A DNA stretch of 7,693 nt from JBJXHB01 sp046160725 (GTDB taxonomy: Bacteria; Pseudomonadota; Gammaproteobacteria; Burkholderiales; Burkholderiaceae_C), in NCBI GenBank assembly GCA_046160725.1, contig JBJXHB010000444.1:1-7693 (forward strand), read 5' to 3'. Position numbers and translations under genes: made by a program. Of the stretch, positions 5,061-7,693 are shown one piece after another (the first letter of the stretch is position 1; each line of letters begins with the position of its first letter). The notes beneath the pieces are model-generated. The model saw only the letters and a list, made by a program, of their open reading frames with translations, was not told where the DNA came from and searched no databases.

Positions 5061-6905
5061 TCAGGCCGTGCGCGGCTGCAGGTCGACGTACTCGTACCAG
5101 TTGTGCCGGAACAGCGGCGGCCGGTAGCCCACCACCCAGGGCTGGGTCAGCGACACCTGGATCGGGTGGGTGCGCAGCTTGTAGGGCATCCAGGCCGCGG
5201 CCAGCAGCTTGGTGTGGTGGAACACGGCGTCGCGCTCGGGGCCGTCGGGCAGCGCGGCCAGGCGGGCGATGGCCTGGTTCATCTCCGGCAGGTCGAAGCG
5301 GGCCAGGTTCAGGCCGCCCGCGGCCGCGCCGTCGAAGCGGTACAGGCCGTGCAGGCCGTCCGGCGCACCGGCGCGGCCCATGGAGTTCCACATCATCAGC
5401 TTGCCGGCGCGGGCGGCCTTGTACTGCTCGGGCCACAGCGCCGAGCGGAAGGTGATGCGCAGGCCGATGGCGGCCATGTCGCGGCGCATCAGCTCGTCGT
5501 AGCGGCGGGTCTCCTGTGTCGGCTGGGTGGCCATCTCCAGCAGCAGCGGCCGGCCGTCGGGCTGCTCGCGCCAGCCGTCGCCGTCGCGGTCCCGGTAGCC
5601 ATACAGCTCCAGCAGCGCGCGGGCGCGGGCCGGGTCGTAGCTGCTCATCTCGCAACGGAAGGCGCTGTCATAGCCGCTCAGGTGCACCGCGATGGTGGAC
5701 TGTGCCGCCACGCCCGCGCCATTGCGGATCAGCCCGATCTCGCGCGGCACGTCGATGCCCAGGCCGATGGCCCGCCGCAGCGCCACCTGGGCCGGCGCGT
5801 AGCCGCCCACCAGCGGATGCTGCATGTTGAACATCGTGTAGTAGGTGGCCGGCAGCACCAGCAGGTGGGCCTGCACGCCGCGGCGGGCCAGGTAGGGCGC
5901 GGTGCGGCCGCCGGGCGCGGCGATGTTGAGGAACTCGTCGGGCAGCGTGACGACATCGGCCTCGGCATTGAGGAAGGCCAGCCAGGTCGGCTGGGTCTCG
6001 TCGATGACGGCGATCTCGACCCGGTCGACCATCGGCAGGCGCCGCCCCTTCAGCTGCGCGGCGATGCGCTGGCCCTCGGCGTCGTCGGCGGCCGGCCGGG
6101 CGTCGTAGCGCAGGTCGCGGAAGTGCGGGTTGCGCTCCAGCACGATGCGCGAGGCGCGCCGCCATTCGGCCAGGCGGAAAGGGCCGGTGCCCACTGGATG
6201 CTCGCCGCTGGCCTCGCCGTGGGTTTCGATCACCTCGCGCGCCACGGCGGCCAGGCTGGTCTCGGCCAGCTTCTCGGCCAGGCGCGGCCGGCCGGCGTCG
6301 AGCTGGATGCGCAGGGTGTGGCTGTCCAGCGCGCGCAGGCCGTCGATCTCGCGGTCGTAGTCGAAGGGCGTGCGCTGCTGCAGCGCCTGCTGGCGCAGCG
6401 CGGCCAGGCCGGTGATGCCGGCCTGGTCCAGCGTGCTCCAGCCCGGGCTCTTGGTGGCCGGGTCGGCATGGCGCTTGATGCTGTAGACATAGTCGGCCGC
6501 AGTCAGCTCGCGTGGGCGGCCCTGGAACGCTGGATGGTCGGCGAAGCGGATGCCGGGCTGGATGCGGATGACCCAGGTGCGGAAGTCCGCCGACACCTCG
6601 GGCAGCGCGGCCGCGGTGCGCGGCACCATGCGCACCGGTCGCGCCAGCGGGTCGTAGCCATACAGCGGCTCGAACAGGTGGCCGATGATCTGCAGCGACG
6701 GCACGTCGCCGGCGCGGGCCGGGTCCAGGCTGCTCTCGCTGCGGCCCACCAGGCGCAGCACCTTGGTGCCGGTGGCTGCCACCGGCCCCACCGCTGGCAC
6801 CGCCGCGCCGGCCGTCGGTGGCCAGGGCCATGCCGCGGACGCCAGCGCGCCCAGCACGCGGCGGCGCGGGCCGGCACGGCGGGGCGCATTGGTGGCACCG
6901 GACAT
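5061..6905 (-). CDS. Family 5 ABC-transporter substrate-binding protein (DppA/OppA type)
   Basis: A 614-residue exported solute-binding protein of family 5, which delivers peptides, nickel or other organic solutes to an ABC importer. The N-terminus has a twin-arginine-like n-region (PRRRVLGAL, 13-21), a short hydrophobic core and a possible cleavage after TAGA (31-34). The mature domain starts with the family pattern SLDPARAGDVPSLQIIGHLF (59-78). HPVGTGPFRLAEW (236-248) is the usual hinge motif, and YRDRDGDGWRE (436-446) is a common family 5 loop. The C-terminal lobe continues to residue 614. It is somewhat longer than typical DppA (~535). No permease or ATPase gene is beside it, so it is an orphan here; partners may lie elsewhere. 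Start ATG 6905 has AGGAGG 4 bases before it; an out-of-frame ATG at 6909 can be ignored. The ligand cannot be told. Divergent from the dioxygenase-like cupin. Confidence 0.92.
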   Translation of the reverse strand: MSGATNAPRRAGPRRRVLGALASAAWPWPPTAGAAVPAVGPVAATGTKVLRLVGRSESSLDPARAGDVPSLQIIGHLFEPLYGYDPLARPVRMVPRTAAALPEVSADFRTWVIRIQPGIRFADHPAFQGRPRELTAADYVYSIKRHADPATKSPGWSTLDQAGITGLAALRQQALQQRTPFDYDREIDGLRALDSHTLRIQLDAGRPRLAEKLAETSLAAVAREVIETHGEASGEHPVGTGPFRLAEWRRASRIVLERNPHFRDLRYDARPAADDAEGQRIAAQLKGRRLPMVDRVEIAVIDETQPTWLAFLNAEADVVTLPDEFLNIAAPGGRTAPYLARRGVQAHLLVLPATYYTMFNMQHPLVGGYAPAQVALRRAIGLGIDVPREIGLIRNGAGVAAQSTIAVHLSGYDSAFRCEMSSYDPARARALLELYGYRDRDGDGWREQPDGRPLLLEMATQPTQETRRYDELMRRDMAAIGLRITFRSALWPEQYKAARAGKLMMWNSMGRAGAPDGLHGLYRFDGAAAGGLNLARFDLPEMNQAIARLAALPDGPERDAVFHHTKLLAAAWMPYKLRTHPIQVSLTQPWVVGYRPPLFRHNWYEYVDLQPRTA

Positions 6906-6909
6906 CCAT

Positions 6910-6915
6910 CCTCCT
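6910..6915 (-). promoter_or_regulatory. Ribosome binding site of the solute-binding-protein gene
   Basis: AGGAGG on the minus strand lies 4 bases before ATG 6905. It is the strongest ribosome site on the minus strand here, suggesting the protein is well translated, as expected of a periplasmic binding protein. Confidence 0.6.
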
Positions 6916-6940
6916 CACACGACAGGGGCTCATGCTAGCG

Positions 6941-6955
6941 CCGGCGCGGCGCCGG
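6941..6955. repeat. 15-bp palindrome in the divergent binding-protein/cupin intergenic region
   Basis: CCGGCGC and GCGCCGG flank a single G. It lies 36 bases upstream of the binding-protein ATG and could be a regulator site. Made only of G and C, such a palindrome can also arise by chance in this DNA. Confidence 0.3.
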
Positions 6956-7011
6956 GCCTGCACCGGCCGGCGCTGTCGCGGCTGCGTCAGGACGCGTCTG
7001 GCAAACCCGCA

Positions 7012-7040
7012 TTGCGCCTGCGCGGGGGCGGAATTACGGT
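7012..7040 (+). promoter_or_regulatory. Candidate promoter of the dioxygenase-like cupin gene
   Basis: TTGCGC (7012-7017) and TACGGT (7035-7040) are separated by 17 bases, within the only slightly AT-richer patch of this intergenic stretch (AATTACGG). Each hexamer matches 3 of 6 consensus positions, including the TTG and the TA/T anchors. The leader would be about 20 bases. Confidence 0.3.
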
Positions 7041-7065
7041 ACGCCCGGCCTGCTGCCGCACCACC

Positions 7066-7605
7066 ATGAACAAGCCCTCCGAGCCCCTGACGCCCGCCGA
7101 TCCGCGCCGGGTGCCGTATGCCAAGCCGCAGCCCTGGGGCATGTCGCCCGACGTGGTGGTCAACGACGCGCTCACCGCCGACGAGCGCCTGTGGGCGCCT
7201 GTGGCGCCGGACATCTGGTCGCGCCCGCTGCATCTCAACGTCACGGGCGGCCACTACACCCATCTGCTGCGGGTGCGGCGCTCCGGCGTGCTGCAGCGGC
7301 ACCGCCATTCCGGCACCGTGCATGCCTGGGTCATCAAGGGCCGCTGGTACTACCTGGAGCACGACTGGGTCGCCACCGAAGGCAGCTACATCTGCGAGCC
7401 CCCGGGCGAGACCCACACCCTGACCGTGCCCGACGACTGTGCCGAGATGATCACGCTGTTCACGGTGCACGGCGCGCTGATGTATGTCGACCCGGACGGG
7501 CAGTCCACCGGCTACGACGACGTCTTCACCCGCATCGAGAAGTACCGCGCCCACTTCGAGGCCGTCGGCCTGGGCGCCGACCACGTCAGAACCTTCATGA
7601 GATGA
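7066..7605 (+). CDS. Cupin of the 2,4'-dihydroxyacetophenone dioxygenase family
   Basis: A 179-residue single-domain cupin resembling 2,4'-dihydroxyacetophenone dioxygenase. That non-haem iron enzyme cleaves the side-chain carbon-carbon bond of a hydroxylated acetophenone with O2, giving 4-hydroxybenzoate and formate. Cupin motif 1 is GVLQRHRHSGTVHAWVIKG (74-92) with metal-ligand candidates His79 and His81; the usual glutamate of this motif is replaced by His86. Motif 2 is GSYICEPPGETHTL (106-119) with ligand His117. WYYLEHDW (95-102) between them is typical of the family. The three-histidine pattern predicts an iron site. The true substrate is unproven: many genomes carry such cupins far from any acetophenone pathway, and none is seen here. 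It is probably cytosolic. ATG 7066 is the only sensible start, although no clear ribosome site precedes it. It is followed by an exported-protein gene 52 bases on and divergent from a solute-binding protein, which might together handle one compound (inference). Confidence 0.87.
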   Translation: MNKPSEPLTPADPRRVPYAKPQPWGMSPDVVVNDALTADERLWAPVAPDIWSRPLHLNVTGGHYTHLLRVRRSGVLQRHRHSGTVHAWVIKGRWYYLEHDWVATEGSYICEPPGETHTLTVPDDCAEMITLFTVHGALMYVDPDGQSTGYDDVFTRIEKYRAHFEAVGLGADHVRTFMR

Positions 7606-7613
7606 GTGGCGCA

Positions 7614-7635
7614 GCCGGCGCGCCTGTCCGCCGGC
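7614..7635 (+). terminator. Hairpin between the cupin and the next gene
   Basis: GCCGGCG (7614-7620) and CGCCGGC (7629-7635) form a perfect 7-bp GC stem with an 8-base loop, 8 bases after the cupin stop. No T-run follows, so it may be a weak terminator, an mRNA-stabilising 3' hairpin or a chance structure. The next gene's ribosome site starts 10 bases later. Confidence 0.35.
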
Positions 7636-7645
7636 CGGGAAGTCC

Positions 7646-7651
7646 AAGGAG
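7646..7651 (+). promoter_or_regulatory. Ribosome binding site of the last, partial gene
   Basis: AAGGAG lies 6 bases before ATG 7658, a near-ideal arrangement that supports the start of a gene of which only 36 bases are visible. Confidence 0.6.
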
Positions 7652-7657
7652 ACCGTG

Positions 7658-7693
7658 ATGAAGAAATGGATTGCGCTCGCGGGCCTGTGCCTG
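7658..7693 (+). CDS. Start of a probable exported protein, cut by window edge
   Basis: Only 12 codons are present: MKKWIALAGLCL. Two lysines followed by a hydrophobic run are a typical start of a Sec signal peptide or lipoprotein signal. A strong ribosome site precedes it. An in-frame GTG (7655) just before the ATG is closer than ideal to that site. The gene lies 52 bases after the cupin gene on the same strand and may be co-transcribed with it. The function cannot be told; a periplasmic binding protein or other envelope protein would fit. Confidence 0.65.
   Translation, partial: MKKWIALAGLCL

Noticed and set aside
4992..6938. 648-codon open frame on the plus strand
   Set aside because: It covers the full antisense of the solute-binding protein and is Gln/His/Ala/Gly-rich with no recognisable domain. 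Length alone is not evidence at this GC content.
5668..7647. 659-codon open frame on the minus strand
   Set aside because: It runs antisense to the cupin gene and then out of frame through the binding-protein gene, both of which have clear family motifs.

Overview
The window is very GC-rich (mostly G or C at third codon positions) and is packed with bacterial genes of proteobacterial type. Gene content and codon use suggest a betaproteobacterium of the order Burkholderiales (Rubrivivax/Leptothrix-like). That placement is inferred from general character, because no marker gene is present. I see no rRNA, tRNA, CRISPR array, insertion sequence or phage gene. No stretch longer than about 300 bases lacks a gene.

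Layout, left to right. (1) 1-980, minus: a regulator with an alpha/beta-hydrolase domain and a LuxR-type helix-turn-helix, cut by the left edge. (2) 1147-2733, minus: a GMC-family FAD-dependent alcohol dehydrogenase, lying upstream of the regulator on the same strand. (3) 2734-2951: a divergent intergenic region with a 10-bp inverted repeat. (4) 2952-3740, plus: an enoyl-CoA hydratase/isomerase. (5) 3802-4372, plus: a HicA/HicB toxin-antitoxin pair with overlapping genes and a candidate operator in front. (6) 4376-5026, plus: a YfcG-like glutathione-dependent oxidoreductase. (7) 5061-6905, minus: an exported family 5 (DppA/OppA-type) solute-binding protein that converges on yfcG. (8) 7066-7605, plus: a cupin of the 2,4'-dihydroxyacetophenone dioxygenase family, divergent from the binding protein. 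(9) 7658-7693, plus: the first 12 codons of an exported protein, cut by the right edge.

The genes do not form one obvious pathway. They look like small catabolic and stress-response units: alcohol oxidation (GMC), acyl-CoA hydration (crotonase), thiol redox chemistry (YfcG), import of a peptide-like or other organic solute (binding protein) and possible oxygenolytic cleavage of an aromatic ketone (cupin). HicAB is the only clearly accessory element. The least routine items are the regulator with a complete-looking hydrolase triad, the hicAB control region and the cupin next to an orphan binding protein. I see no convincing new multi-gene system.
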